Assembly (NCBI RefSeq): GCF_026339955.1
Contig: NZ_JAPEPW010000001.1
Span: forward strand, 372,001 to 436,000
Length of the DNA: 64,000 nt
Reading direction: 5' to 3'
Origin: Streptomyces sp. NBC_01549
GTDB lineage: Bacteria > Actinomycetota > Actinomycetes > Streptomycetales > Streptomycetaceae
Numbering within the stretch: position 1 is the stretch's first letter; each line of letters starts with the position of its first letter. A program made the translations under genes and the position numbers. The notes under the pieces are model-generated. The model did not search any database. It saw only the letters and a list, made by a program, of their open reading frames with translations, and was not told the origin of the DNA. Positions 11,002-19,713 of the stretch are shown here, piece after piece.

Positions 11002-12882
11002 ATGGAGTCGCCCGTGGGGTCGTTGCCCTCTCATCCGCGTGAGTTCGTCTCGCGGACGACCCTGCCCGCCGACGGCTCCGCGGCCTCCGCGGCACGCACG
11101 TTCGTGCGCGCCGTGCTCGCGGAATGGACCGACCCGGCGATTCCCGCCTCACCGAAGATCACCGGCCGGCTCGTCGATGACGCCGTGCTGCTGGTCAGCG
11201 AGCTCGTCACCAACGCCGTCGTGCACGCCGGTACCACGATCGAGGTCGTCTGCCGCCTAGAGGCGGGGCACGGCCCGCCCGCCTCGTCCCCCCTCGACGT
11301 GGACGAGTCTGTCGGGGTCGTCATCGAGGTGGCGGACCGCCACCCCTCCCGCGTGGTGCGCGGCGGGAAGGACGCATGGCGCGAGCGGTACGGCCGTGGA
11401 CTCCAGGTCGTCGGCGCACGGGCCGAATCGTGGGGCGTGACGTACCGGCGCGCCCAGAAGACCGTGTGGTTCCGGCTGGAGACCACGGCCGAGGAGCCCG
11501 AGACGGCCGGCGACCCCTTCGACGGGGCATCCCACCGCGGGCCGTACGTCGAAGAGATCCTCGCGACCGCCCCGCCGCACGACCGCCGCGACGGCACCGC
11601 CGAGTGGGTCGACCGCGGAGGGCCGTCATTCCTCGCCGAGGTCAGCGAGCTCCTCGCCGGCCAGCTCGACCAGGACATGGTCGCCGCTCTGGCCGGGCAG
11701 CTGCTGGTGCCCAGGCTCGCCGACTGGTGCGGCGTGTGGCTGTCCACTGAGAACGGCGGGATGCGGCTCTCCTGCGTCTGGCACGCGGACGAACGGCGCA
11801 TCGAGGCGCTACGCCTCGTGCTGGAGAAGGACCCGCCGCCCGCCAGGCTCGGCACGACCGGTATCCCCTGGCCCTGGCCAAAGGGCCCGGACACGGGCGG
11901 CGCGGGCGGCTCCGCGATCGCCTTCCCCCTGGTCACGGGTAACCGCTGCCACGGCGTGCTGCTGCTCGGCCGGGCGGGACTGCTGCAGATGACCGACGGT
12001 GTCGTGCGGCTCGCGGAGGACGTGGCGCGGCGTGTCGCCCAGGCGGTGGTCACGGCCCGCCGGTACACCCGGCAGACCAACATCAGCCGGGCGCTCCAGC
12101 GCAGGCAGCTGCCCGCCTCCCTCGCCAGCATCCCGGGCGTCGACACGGCGATCGTCTACGAGCCGCACGGCCAGGGCCAGAGCGTCGGCGGCGACTTCTA
12201 CGACCTGTTCCCGATGGGAGACGGCCGCTGGGGCTTCCTGCTCGGCGACGTGTGCGGCCACGACCCGGAGGCGATGTCCGTCACCGGACTGGCCCGGCAC
12301 CAGGTGCGGCTGCTGGCACGCGAGGGCCACGGCGTCGCATCGGTGCTCGGCAGGCTGAACGCCGCGATGGCGGAGGAGAGCGCTGAGGCCGTGGCGCTCA
12401 GCGGCGAGCAGGCCCGGCCCCGCTTCCTGAGCCTGCTCTACGGGGAGCTGGAGCCCGACCCGGTCGCGGGCGGCGCGCACTGTACGCTCGCCAGCGCCGG
12501 GCACCCCCTGCCGCTGCGGCTGTCCGTCGACGGCTCGGTGGCGCCCGTAGCGGACCCGCAGATGCTGCTCGGAGTCGGCGAGGACATCCGGTTCCACGCC
12601 AGCTCCTTCGACCTCGTGCCGGGCGAGACGCTGCTCTGCGTGACCGACGGCGTGACCGAACGCCGCAACGGGAACCGGCAGTTGGACGATGACGACGGCC
12701 TGTCCGAGCTGCTGCGGGGCTGCGTGGGGCTGGGCGCCAAGGCCGTCGCGGAACGCGTACGACAGGTGGCGCACGACTTCGACACTGGGCCGGTCGACGA
12801 CGACCTCGCGGTGCTGGTGCTCGAGGCGCTCCCGATGCCCGCACCGATGCCGGGGGCCGCTCGGGTGCGGCGCCGGGGATGA
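11002..12882 (+). CDS. ATPase-GAF-SpoIIE phosphatase signalling protein
   Basis: 626-residue three-domain regulator. Residues 20-165 form an RsbW/SpoIIAB-type HATPase (LLVSELVTNAVVHAGT, then the RYGRGLQVVGARAESWG loop). Residues about 200-350 are GAF-like. Residues about 375-610 are a SpoIIE/PP2C phosphatase: the RQLPASLASIPGVD linker, metal motif GQSVGGDFYDLF, GDVCGHDPEAM and the DDDLAVLVLEAL end. Such proteins combine anti-sigma kinase and anti-anti-sigma phosphatase activities to switch stress sigma factors. ATG at 11002 has GGAAA upstream. It is divergent from the HAMP kinase, so a shared stress input is likely but not shown. Confidence 0.88.
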   Translation: MESPVGSLPSHPREFVSRTTLPADGSAASAARTFVRAVLAEWTDPAIPASPKITGRLVDDAVLLVSELVTNAVVHAGTTIEVVCRLEAGHGPPASSPLDVDESVGVVIEVADRHPSRVVRGGKDAWRERYGRGLQVVGARAESWGVTYRRAQKTVWFRLETTAEEPETAGDPFDGASHRGPYVEEILATAPPHDRRDGTAEWVDRGGPSFLAEVSELLAGQLDQDMVAALAGQLLVPRLADWCGVWLSTENGGMRLSCVWHADERRIEALRLVLEKDPPPARLGTTGIPWPWPKGPDTGGAGGSAIAFPLVTGNRCHGVLLLGRAGLLQMTDGVVRLAEDVARRVAQAVVTARRYTRQTNISRALQRRQLPASLASIPGVDTAIVYEPHGQGQSVGGDFYDLFPMGDGRWGFLLGDVCGHDPEAMSVTGLARHQVRLLAREGHGVASVLGRLNAAMAEESAEAVALSGEQARPRFLSLLYGELEPDPVAGGAHCTLASAGHPLPLRLSVDGSVAPVADPQMLLGVGEDIRFHASSFDLVPGETLLCVTDGVTERRNGNRQLDDDDGLSELLRGCVGLGAKAVAERVRQVAHDFDTGPVDDDLAVLVLEALPMPAPMPGAARVRRRG

Positions 12883-12977
12883 GGCCGACACCGGACCGCT
12901 GCCGGACACGCGGCCAAGGCCGGACGCCGACCCTGTCCCGCTCGGACAGATGGGGGTTCCCCGAGGAGTGCACACCG

Positions 12978-13266
12978 TTTCACGTTCGGCGACTTCGACG
13001 CGAAGATCAACGGACGGACGCCGCCTCGCTTGCCTCGCATGCCCAGCAGCTGGTTGACGACGTCGCCGCGCCGAAGAGGACTTCTGCCACCAGGACTTCG
13101 ACCCGAACGACCTCCCGCTGCGCACCCACGAGATCCTCGAAAACACCCTGCACCAGGAACTCACCGGCGCCGCCGACTACGGCAGCGGAACCTAGCTGGC
13201 CACCACCGAGGCCAACATCAACGACACCAAGAAACTCCTCGGCCTGCTGGGCCCGTTGATGCACGC
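12978..13266 (+). pseudogene. efeO (imelysin/M75-type iron-uptake lipoprotein) remnant
   Basis: Three protein fragments in consecutive frames read as one decayed EfeO: first FTFGDFDAKINGR, then after a frameshift TDAASLASHAQQLVDDVAA, then after another shift DFDPNDLPLRTHEILEN and ELTGAADYGSGT, a TAG stop where Asn is expected, and LATTEANINDTKKLLGLL. The order and wording match, as I recall it, the M75 peptidase-like domain of Streptomyces EfeO. The N-terminal cupredoxin part and the region between blocks one and two are deleted. No intact copy is in the window. Confidence 0.75.
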
Positions 13267-13269
13267 TCC

Positions 13270-13350
13270 CCCGGCGGCGGCTACTTCTTCGCCCTGCCGG
13301 GCGTGAAGGACCGCTCCGACTGGCTGGGTCCCCGTTTGCTGAACAGCTGA
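13270..13350 (+). pseudogene. C-terminal fragment, possibly of a Dyp-type peroxidase (EfeB)
   Basis: 27 residues in one frame (PGGGYFFALPGVKDRSDWLG, then PRLLNS and a stop). The wording resembles the C-terminal end of Dyp-type haem peroxidases, and efeB normally follows efeO, which is the remnant directly upstream. The fragment is short and the family call is an inference from this context. Confidence 0.35.
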
Positions 13351-13358
13351 ACAAACGT

Positions 13359-15986
13359 TCACGACAGGGCCTGCTCTGCCCAGATGGTCTTGCCGGAGGG
13401 CGTGTAGCGTGTTCCCCACTGCTCGGTGATCTGGGCGACGATGAAAAGGCCGCGGCCGCCCTCGTCATCGTTGGCGGCGTGGCGAAGGTGGGGTGAGGTG
13501 TGCCCGGTGTCGGAGACCTCGCAGATGAGGCTCTGGTCGCGGATGAGCCGGACATGGATCCGTCCGGCTGCGTGACGGATGGCATTGGTGACCAGCTCGC
13601 TGACGATCAGTTCGGTGGTGAACGACAGGTCTTCGAGTCCCCACTCGACCAGTTGGCCCGTGGTCGCCGTACGGGCGTCGCGGACCGTTGCCGGGTCGGC
13701 GTCCAGCTCCCACACCGCCGTCCGGTGCTCATCGAGCATCTGCGTGCGTACGAGGAGCAGGGCGGCGTCATCGCCCACGGGCCCGGGCAGCAACGTCGCC
13801 ACCGCACGGTCGCAGAGCTCCTCCAGGGGAAGCCGGTGCTGGGCGAGAATGCCGGCGAGCAGGCCGAGCCCCACGTCGGTGTCGTTGTCGGGGGCTTGGA
13901 CAAGGCCGTCGGTGAAGAGGGCGATGAGGCTGCCCGCGGGTAGCTGGAGTTCTGCGCTCTGGAAGGGCGGGCCACCCAGCCCCAGGGGTGGGCCCGGCGG
14001 GAGTTCCGGATAGGTGACGGCGCCGTTGTCCGGGCTCACGACGGCGGGTGGCAAGTGGCCCGCACGCGCCATGCTGCACAGCCCGGACACCGGGTTGTAC
14101 ACCACGTACAGGCAGGTCACCCCGAGGGCCTCGGCGCCCTCGGAGCCGGTGCTGTCCCCGCCGTGCACACTCGCTTGTTCCTTGGCGTTCTGCCCGACCA
14201 CGTCGTCCAGGTGCGCGAGGAGCTCGTCCGGAGGAAAGTCCAGCCGGGCGAGGACGCGGACGCTCGTACGGAGACGTCCCATGGTGACGGCAGCGTGCAA
14301 TCCGTGGCCGAGCACCTCGCCGACGACCAGGCCGACACGGGAACCCGACAACGGAATGAGATCGAACCAGTCACCGCCGACCCCGGACCGGCTGTCGGCG
14401 GGCACATAGCGGCTCGTCGGCTCGACAGCCGTCTGCGGCGGCAGGCTACGGGGCAGCAGGCTTCGTTGGAGCCTGAGGGAAGCGGCGTAACCACGCGTAC
14501 TGACCCCCATCAGCACGACGCCGAGCAGCAGGGCTCCGAGCCCCACGACGGTCACTCCGCCCGTCCGTCCGATGAAGGGCAGGTCGATGGAGGTGGCGCC
14601 GTAGTCGGGGTCGGCATAGACGACGAAGGCGGCGTAGTAGAAGAAGTAGAACATCAACAGCCCGCCCAGACCCGGCAGCAGGCCCTTGAACAGGAAGTCC
14701 CGGGAACTGCGGGTGAGCACCTTGCGGTAGTACCAGACGCAGGCGAAACCGGTGAGGCCGTAGTAGAACGCGATCGCGAGGCCGACCGATTCGATGGAGT
14801 CGGCCAGGACGTTGCGGCTGATCGTCGTCAGCAGGATGAGGAAGCCGATGGAGACCAGGCCCACGCCGACCGTCGACCAGGTCGGGGTGAGGAATCTGCG
14901 GTGGACCCGGGCGAGGCGGGAGGGGATGGCCTTGTGCGCGGCCATGGAGAAGACGGTCCGGGCCAGGGGCAGGATCGTGGTCTGGGTGGAGGCGACCGCG
15001 GAGGTCAGCACCATGAAGATCAGCAGCTTGCTGAAGACCCAGCCCGGGCCCTGGCTGCCGAAGACGGCGTTGCCCAGGCCCGAGAGCACATCCCCGGAGT
15101 TGTTCGTGTTGCCCAGCCCGATGCCCTCGGTGCCGACTCCGGCGAACGCTTGCGCCGAGGTGGAGACCAGGCCGTAGACGATCAGCAGTAGCACGGTGGA
15201 GATGACCGCCGCACGTCCGGGGGTGCGCGTACTGTCGGCGGTCTCCTCGTTGACGGTGACAGCGGTGTCCCAGCCCCAGTAGATGAAGACGGCGGCGAGG
15301 ACGCCTGCGGTCAGTGCTCTGGCCGAGTCTACGTGGAGGGGGTTGAACCAGGAAGCGGAGACGTGGATCGCGGTCGGAGGCGGGCTGACGTAGACCCTGA
15401 CCAGGGCCGTGACGGCAAACAGGACCAGCATCGCCACCTCGGTGCACAGCAGCCAGCGCTGAACGGTGGCCGAGACCTCGATGCCGACGTAGCAGACCGC
15501 GGTCGTCACGATGATCCAGATGACGCCCGCGACGGTGGTCCACATCCTGCTGTCCGCGAGTGAGTCGAAGCCCAGGAGCCGGAAGCCGTAGATGCCGGCG
15601 ATCTCTGCGAGGTTCGCCATGACGATGACGTCGGCGACGATGATGCCCCAGCCGCCCATCCAGCCCGTGCGCGGACCGAAGGCGCGGGTAGCCCAGGTGA
15701 AGGCCGTCCCGCAGTCGGCGTCGCTCGTGTTGAGCTCCTTGTAGGCGTAGGCGATCAGCAGCATGGGGATGAAGGCCAGCATCGTGATGATCGGGGCCTG
15801 CAGCCCGACCCCCGCCACAATGAGGCCGAGTGTGGCCGCCAGGCTGTACGCCGGGGCGGCGGAAGCCAGTCCGATGACTACAGAGGAGAACAGCCCCAGG
15901 GCGTCGGTTTTCAGCCCCTTCTTACCGGCGGCCGAGCCAGGCGCAAGCGGCGCGGCGGACTCTGCGGGACCACCGAAGAGCTTCAC
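13359..15986 (-). CDS. Amino acid permease fused to SpoIIE phosphatase and anti-sigma-type ATPase
   Basis: 875-residue fusion. Residues about 20-500 are an APC-family permease with about 12-13 membrane helices (KTDALGLFSSVVIGLASAAP at the first, FTWATRAFGPRTGWMGGWG after helix two). Residues about 505-735 are a SpoIIE/PP2C phosphatase (LQRSLLPRSLPPQ linker, SGVGGDWFDLIPL, GEVLGHGLHAA, GDDAALLLVRT). Residues about 740-875 are an RsbW-like HATPase (TELIVSELVTNAIRHAAG, CEVSDTG, GGRGLFIVAQI). The GTG at 15986 overlaps the stop of the upstream gene as GTGA. A transporter domain as input for a phosphatase/kinase output module is unusual; a role in sensing an amino acid or polyamine is inferred only. 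Confidence 0.85.
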   Translation of the reverse strand: MKLFGGPAESAAPLAPGSAAGKKGLKTDALGLFSSVVIGLASAAPAYSLAATLGLIVAGVGLQAPIITMLAFIPMLLIAYAYKELNTSDADCGTAFTWATRAFGPRTGWMGGWGIIVADVIVMANLAEIAGIYGFRLLGFDSLADSRMWTTVAGVIWIIVTTAVCYVGIEVSATVQRWLLCTEVAMLVLFAVTALVRVYVSPPPTAIHVSASWFNPLHVDSARALTAGVLAAVFIYWGWDTAVTVNEETADSTRTPGRAAVISTVLLLIVYGLVSTSAQAFAGVGTEGIGLGNTNNSGDVLSGLGNAVFGSQGPGWVFSKLLIFMVLTSAVASTQTTILPLARTVFSMAAHKAIPSRLARVHRRFLTPTWSTVGVGLVSIGFLILLTTISRNVLADSIESVGLAIAFYYGLTGFACVWYYRKVLTRSSRDFLFKGLLPGLGGLLMFYFFYYAAFVVYADPDYGATSIDLPFIGRTGGVTVVGLGALLLGVVLMGVSTRGYAASLRLQRSLLPRSLPPQTAVEPTSRYVPADSRSGVGGDWFDLIPLSGSRVGLVVGEVLGHGLHAAVTMGRLRTSVRVLARLDFPPDELLAHLDDVVGQNAKEQASVHGGDSTGSEGAEALGVTCLYVVYNPVSGLCSMARAGHLPPAVVSPDNGAVTYPELPPGPPLGLGGPPFQSAELQLPAGSLIALFTDGLVQAPDNDTDVGLGLLAGILAQHRLPLEELCDRAVATLLPGPVGDDAALLLVRTQMLDEHRTAVWELDADPATVRDARTATTGQLVEWGLEDLSFTTELIVSELVTNAIRHAAGRIHVRLIRDQSLICEVSDTGHTSPHLRHAANDDEGGRGLFIVAQITEQWGTRYTPSGKTIWAEQALS

Positions 15987-16591
15987 ATCCGATTCCAACT
16001 CCGCAGCTCGCTCGCGGTGTCCCCGGCTTCGAAGGAAGACAGGTCGAGGGTGTGGTCGGCAGGGCCCAAGCCGATCCCCAGCGGGGGTGCGGGGTACAGG
16101 TCGCCGCCGATCTGGGCCTCGTCCTTGTCCACCAGGTACAGGCAGGCCACCTGAAGTGGGCCGGGCCGGTCCGGCAGCGGCCACAGCGGCACGTGCTGAG
16201 CGGCCTCGGCGACCGACCGCACCTGGGCCGGCTGGCGCCTGTGCTGCGTGCGGACCACGCAGAAGAACACGATCAGTGAGGAGAGCACCGCGAGGGCAAG
16301 GACATGCACCATCACGTTCCGGGAGAACAGCACGCCGAAGTGCCACCCGATGAACGCCTGGGCCGCCACGGCCAGGGCTCCGATCACCCCGGTCAGCAGG
16401 GGCCCGGCGAACGAGGCGGTGATCGCCGACGCGATGACCAGCAGCGGACCGAGATGTACGTCGGCCGGGACCAGGATGTCCACCACCGTGATCACCACGA
16501 TGAGCACAACCGGGATCACGAGCAGCGCATGGCCCGATTGCCACGGCTGCCTCAGACCAACAAAGCGCTGCCGCAAACCCACATCTTCCAC
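15983..16591 (-). CDS. Truncated membrane-bound PP2C-type phosphatase
   Basis: 202-residue membrane protein starting at a GTG (16591) with about four membrane segments (HALLVIPVVLIVVITVVDIL, GPLLVIASAITASFAGPLL, a third to Phe-Gly-Val, MVHVLALAVLSSLIVFFCVV). It then enters a SpoIIE-type phosphatase (QHVPLWPLPDRPGPLQVACL, DEAQIGGDLYP) that ends after about 30 further, unrelated residues. Members of this family usually continue for some 200 residues, so the catalytic domain is missing. Its TGA overlaps the GTG of the permease fusion, so it is still translated upstream of it. It could be a remnant or a membrane partner that lends no activity of its own. Confidence 0.65.
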   Translation of the reverse strand: MEDVGLRQRFVGLRQPWQSGHALLVIPVVLIVVITVVDILVPADVHLGPLLVIASAITASFAGPLLTGVIGALAVAAQAFIGWHFGVLFSRNVMVHVLALAVLSSLIVFFCVVRTQHRRQPAQVRSVAEAAQHVPLWPLPDRPGPLQVACLYLVDKDEAQIGGDLYPAPPLGIGLGPADHTLDLSSFEAGDTASELRSWNRM

Positions 16592-16898
16592 AGTGCACCG
16601 TCCGGAGGCGGCTGACGAGCGCGGAGTACGGCGCCTTTCTCGGCGCGCGACCGCCACTCCGCGTACGTGCCTCGACCGAAAGGTCTGGACACCTACGGGC
16701 CCCGGGCGCCTGAAAGAGCAAGTGGCCGTTGTCGACAAGACACGAGAACCGCAACGCGCGGACGGAAGTGGCGGCGCTCCGGCCGGTCGCCGCGTACTGA
16801 TCGCCGACGCGTTGCCGACGCGTTTCCTGGCGGCCGCCCACTCCAACGCGGGAACTCCCGGGAAACCGCAGGTACGGGCGGGAACACTCCTAGCACGC

Positions 16899-16942
16899 AT
16901 TGGGGCCCTGGCCGGGACGTTTCCCCTGGTCAGGGCCCCAAT
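16899..16942 (-). terminator. Long inverted repeat downstream of msrB
   Basis: Twelve-base arms (ATTGGGGCCCTG and its complement), extended by three more pairs with one mismatch, 65 bases past the msrB stop. It is the only structure in the 415-base gap 16592-17006, which holds no convincing gene. It is the likely terminator of the murC-msrB unit. Confidence 0.65.
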
Positions 16943-17006
16943 GGCAGACAAGTCGGGCTGTACGCCGGGTACAGCATGAGCCGCCCCGATTACGGGCTGC
17001 CGTATC

Positions 17007-17414
17007 TCAGCTCTCCTCAGGCGTCAGTCGCAAGGAGATCGAGTTGATGCAGTACCGCTGATCCGTCGGCGTCGGATACCCCTCGCCCTCGAAGACATGC
17101 CCAAGATGCGACCCGCACCGCGCACACCGAACCTCGGTCCGCACCATCCCGTGAGAACGGTCGGACACAAGTTCCACCGCATCCGAGTTGCGTGCATCGA
17201 AGAAGGACGGCCAGCCACAGTGGGACTCGAACTTCTCGTTCGAGGTGAAGAGTTCGGCACCGCAGGCCCGACAGGAGTAGACACCCTTGGTCTTGGTGTC
17301 GGTGTACTCGCCCGTGAAGGCGGGCTCGGTGCCCGCCTTCCGCAGGACGGTGTACTCGGCAGGGGTCAGCTCCGCGCGCCACTGCTCGTCCGGCTTTTCG
17401 ATGTCGTACGACAT
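17007..17414 (-). CDS. msrB: Peptide-methionine (R)-S-oxide reductase MsrB
   Basis: 135-residue MsrB that reduces methionine-R-sulfoxide in proteins with thioredoxin. It has both zinc CxxC pairs (CRACG and CARCG) and the catalytic Cys in [13 protein letters not shown] and GYPTP loops are standard. Length is typical. ATG at 17414 follows the murC stop by 27 bases, so the two are probably co-transcribed. A truncated second copy lies at 4906-5142. Confidence 0.95.
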   Translation of the reverse strand: MSYDIEKPDEQWRAELTPAEYTVLRKAGTEPAFTGEYTDTKTKGVYSCRACGAELFTSNEKFESHCGWPSFFDARNSDAVELVSDRSHGMVRTEVRCARCGSHLGHVFEGEGYPTPTDQRYCINSISLRLTPEES

Positions 17415-17441
17415 GAGCTCAACCCCTCACAAACGTCACGG

Positions 17442-18827
17442 CTACTTCGACAGGCGGGCCAGGATCTCGGGACCGAGGTCCGTCACGTCTCCCGCGCCCA
17501 TGGTGAGAACGAGATCACCGGGCTTCGCCATTCCCGCGACGACCGAGGGCACCTCCGCCTTGTCGTGCACCGGTGTCACGTCCGCGCCCGCCGCCCGCGC
17601 CGCCTCGATGATCAGCTCGCTGGTGACGCCCGGGATCGGGTCCTCGCGGGCCGGGTAGATGTCCAGCACGATCGAGGCGTCGGCCAGGGCCAGGGACTCG
17701 CCCATCTCCTTGGACAGCTCCTGGGTGCGGGAGAACAGGTGGGGCTGGAAGACCACCAGGATGCGGCCGTCGGCGCCGGCGCGCATGGCCTCCAGGTCGG
17801 CCGTCATCTCGGTCGGGTGGTGCGCGTAGGAGTCGACGACCTGGACGCCCGCCTCCTCGCCCTTCAGCTGCAGACGCCGCTTCACGCCCGTGTAGGCGGC
17901 GATCGCGGGGGCCAGCTCAGCGGCCGGCACGCCCAGCGCCGCGCCCGCCGCCAGCGCGGCCACCGCGTTGTGGGCGTAGTGGCGGCCGGGGACGGAGACG
18001 GTGAAGGTCAGCTCCGTGCCGTCGAGGACCACCGTCACCTCGCTCTTCAGGCCCTGGGGGACCACGGACAGGACCCGTACGTCCGCGTCCGGCGCGTCGC
18101 CGTACGTCACCACCCGTACGTCCGCCGGCAGGCGGCGGGTCAGTTCGCGCGCGCCCTCGTGGTCCGCGGAGATCACCAGCGTGCCGCCCGGCACGATCTT
18201 GCCCGCGAAGGTCTCGAAGGACTCGTAGATCTCGTCGATGGAGGCGTAGTTGGCGTGGTGGTCGAGCTCGACGTTGAGGACGATCGCGACCTCGGGGGCG
18301 TACTTGTGGAAGCTGCGGTCCGATTCGTCGGCCTCGGCGACGAAGATCTCGCCGTCGCCGTGCAGGGCGTTCGAGCCGGGGGCGTCCAGGTCGCCGCCGA
18401 TCGCGTACGAGGGGTTCAGCCCCAGTTCCGAGAGGGACACCGCGAGCATCGACGTGGTCGTGGTCTTGCCGTGCGTGCCCGCGACCGCGATCGGACGCAG
18501 GCCGTCCATCAACCGGGCGAGGGCGTCCGAGCGGTGGACCACGGGGATGCCGAGCTCGGCCGCGCGGGCCAGCTCCGGGTTGTCCGCGTGGATCGCCGAG
18601 GACACGACCACGCAGGTGGCGTCGGACGCCAGGTGGTCCGCCGCGTGACCGATGTGCACGGTCGCGCCCAGCGCCCGCAGCGCCTCGGCGGTGGCGGACT
18701 CCTTCGCGTCACTGCCCGCCACGTTCGCCCCGCGCTGCGCCAGGATCTTGGCGATGCCCGACATTCCGGCGCCGCCGATGCCGATGAAGTGCGGTCGGTC
18801 CATGGCGGTAGGAAGGCCGGCTGCCAT
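17442..18827 (-). CDS. murC: UDP-N-acetylmuramate-L-alanine ligase MurC
   Basis: 461-residue cytoplasmic ligase that adds the first L-Ala to UDP-MurNAc in peptidoglycan synthesis. It has the N-terminal Rossmann motif HFIGIGGAGMSGIAKIL (about residues 12-28), the ATP loop GTHGKTTTTSML (about 113-124), and the late Mur ligase domain with DSYAHHPTEM. The ATG at 18827 (MAAGLPTAMDRP) has GGGAG upstream and gives normal length; the open frame continues upstream without family similarity. msrB follows. Confidence 0.96.
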   Translation of the reverse strand: MAAGLPTAMDRPHFIGIGGAGMSGIAKILAQRGANVAGSDAKESATAEALRALGATVHIGHAADHLASDATCVVVSSAIHADNPELARAAELGIPVVHRSDALARLMDGLRPIAVAGTHGKTTTTSMLAVSLSELGLNPSYAIGGDLDAPGSNALHGDGEIFVAEADESDRSFHKYAPEVAIVLNVELDHHANYASIDEIYESFETFAGKIVPGGTLVISADHEGARELTRRLPADVRVVTYGDAPDADVRVLSVVPQGLKSEVTVVLDGTELTFTVSVPGRHYAHNAVAALAAGAALGVPAAELAPAIAAYTGVKRRLQLKGEEAGVQVVDSYAHHPTEMTADLEAMRAGADGRILVVFQPHLFSRTQELSKEMGESLALADASIVLDIYPAREDPIPGVTSELIIEAARAAGADVTPVHDKAEVPSVVAGMAKPGDLVLTMGAGDVTDLGPEILARLSK

Positions 18828-18914
18828 GCGTGTATCTCCCAAGATCCGGTACGACGATGAGCGCGCCCAAGCGAAAGCACGCGCCCCCAGCCTATTGCGT
18901 GCGGCGGCAGGCGC

Positions 18915-18975
18915 TCTGTAAGGGGCGCGGGGCTGTGACATGCGCGGCTCCGCCGCGCGGCCGCGACCAGCCACA
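18915..18975. repeat. Streptomyces-type intergenic repeat with hairpin
   Basis: AGGGGCGCGGGGCTGTGACA, then a perfect hairpin (GCGCGGC, loop TCC, 18942-18958), then GCGACCAGCC. The flanking words recur in two other intergenic places here (46655-46705 and 50371-50402). It lies upstream of murC in the 209-base gap that holds no gene. Confidence 0.55.
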
Positions 18976-19036
18976 ACGTGCCCGCGTCGCGAGAACCGCC
19001 GAACCCCCACACCCCCACGGCCAAGTCCAGCGGCGC

Positions 19037-19510
19037 CTACACCTTGCTGTGCGAGAACAGCTTCAGCACCGGCACGCCGACCTTGTGGCGGGCCCGCGAG
19101 GCCCAGTCGCGGTGGAAGAACTCCTCCACGTAGTGCGGGTCGGTCAGCACGATGACCTCGTCGGCGTGGATCTCGTCGACCAGCGCCTTCAGCGCGTCCA
19201 GCGGGTGGTCCTCGATGAGCCGCCCCTCGGCCTCGCTGCCGGCCGAGTGCAGGGCCACCAGCGACACATCGAGGGCCTGCTGCCCCTGACCGGCCGCGTC
19301 CGCGCCCTCCGGCGTCTCACGCTCATGGGCCGCCTCGTCCAGCTCCCCGAGCGCGACGTCGTCGATGGCCCGCAGCAGCCGGTCGGCCTGGTCGCCGCGC
19401 GGCTGGAGCAGTACATGGAAGGCGACCACCTCGTCACCGTGCAAGGTAGTGACGAACTCCACGTCGGCGGACGTCAGGGCCTTCTCGATCATCAATACGC
19501 TTGTGAACAC
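19037..19510 (-). CDS. Conserved hypothetical protein, stress-protein-like fold
   Basis: 157-residue soluble protein starting at GTG 19510, with GGAGGAGAAGGG upstream at a suitable distance. It opens with VLMIEKALTSADVEFVTTLH, has an acidic middle, and ends ALVDEIHADEVIVLTDPHYV and HKVGVPVLKLFSHSKV. The pattern (alternating strands and helices, a late VIVLTDP strand) looks like an alpha/beta universal-stress-like fold. Relatives in Streptomyces are sometimes labelled indole-3-glycerol phosphate synthase, but no motif of that enzyme is present. Function unknown. Confidence 0.75.
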   Translation of the reverse strand: MFTSVLMIEKALTSADVEFVTTLHGDEVVAFHVLLQPRGDQADRLLRAIDDVALGELDEAAHERETPEGADAAGQGQQALDVSLVALHSAGSEAEGRLIEDHPLDALKALVDEIHADEVIVLTDPHYVEEFFHRDWASRARHKVGVPVLKLFSHSKV

Positions 19511-19670
19511 GACAGGCGCCCTTCTCCTCCGTGGGCCTCCCTGGCCCCCTGCGGAAACCATCCTGCCCCGTGATCGCACGGGGACTGCGAGTTTTAGTGT
19601 GCCCGGCGGAAGATAATCGGAACGATCTGTTCCGCCGTCTTGCCGGGACCGGGGTCAGTCTTGCCGGTAC

Positions 19671-19690
19671 CGGTGTCGGGGTCGACACCG
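19671..19690 (-). terminator. Small hairpin downstream of the RibD-like gene
   Basis: CGGTGTC pairs with GACACCG over a 6-base loop, 24 bases past the stop of the minus-strand reductase gene. The surrounding 200 bases are rich in short GGTC/GACC repeats and contain no gene. Confidence 0.4.
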
Positions 19691-19713
19691 GGGTCGACGG
19701 CCGGGACCGACGG

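Noticed and set aside
15987..16841. N-terminal extension of the permease fusion
   Set aside because: It overlaps the membrane phosphatase fragment in another frame and is Arg/Gly/Pro-rich; the GTG at 15986 has a GTGA overlap.
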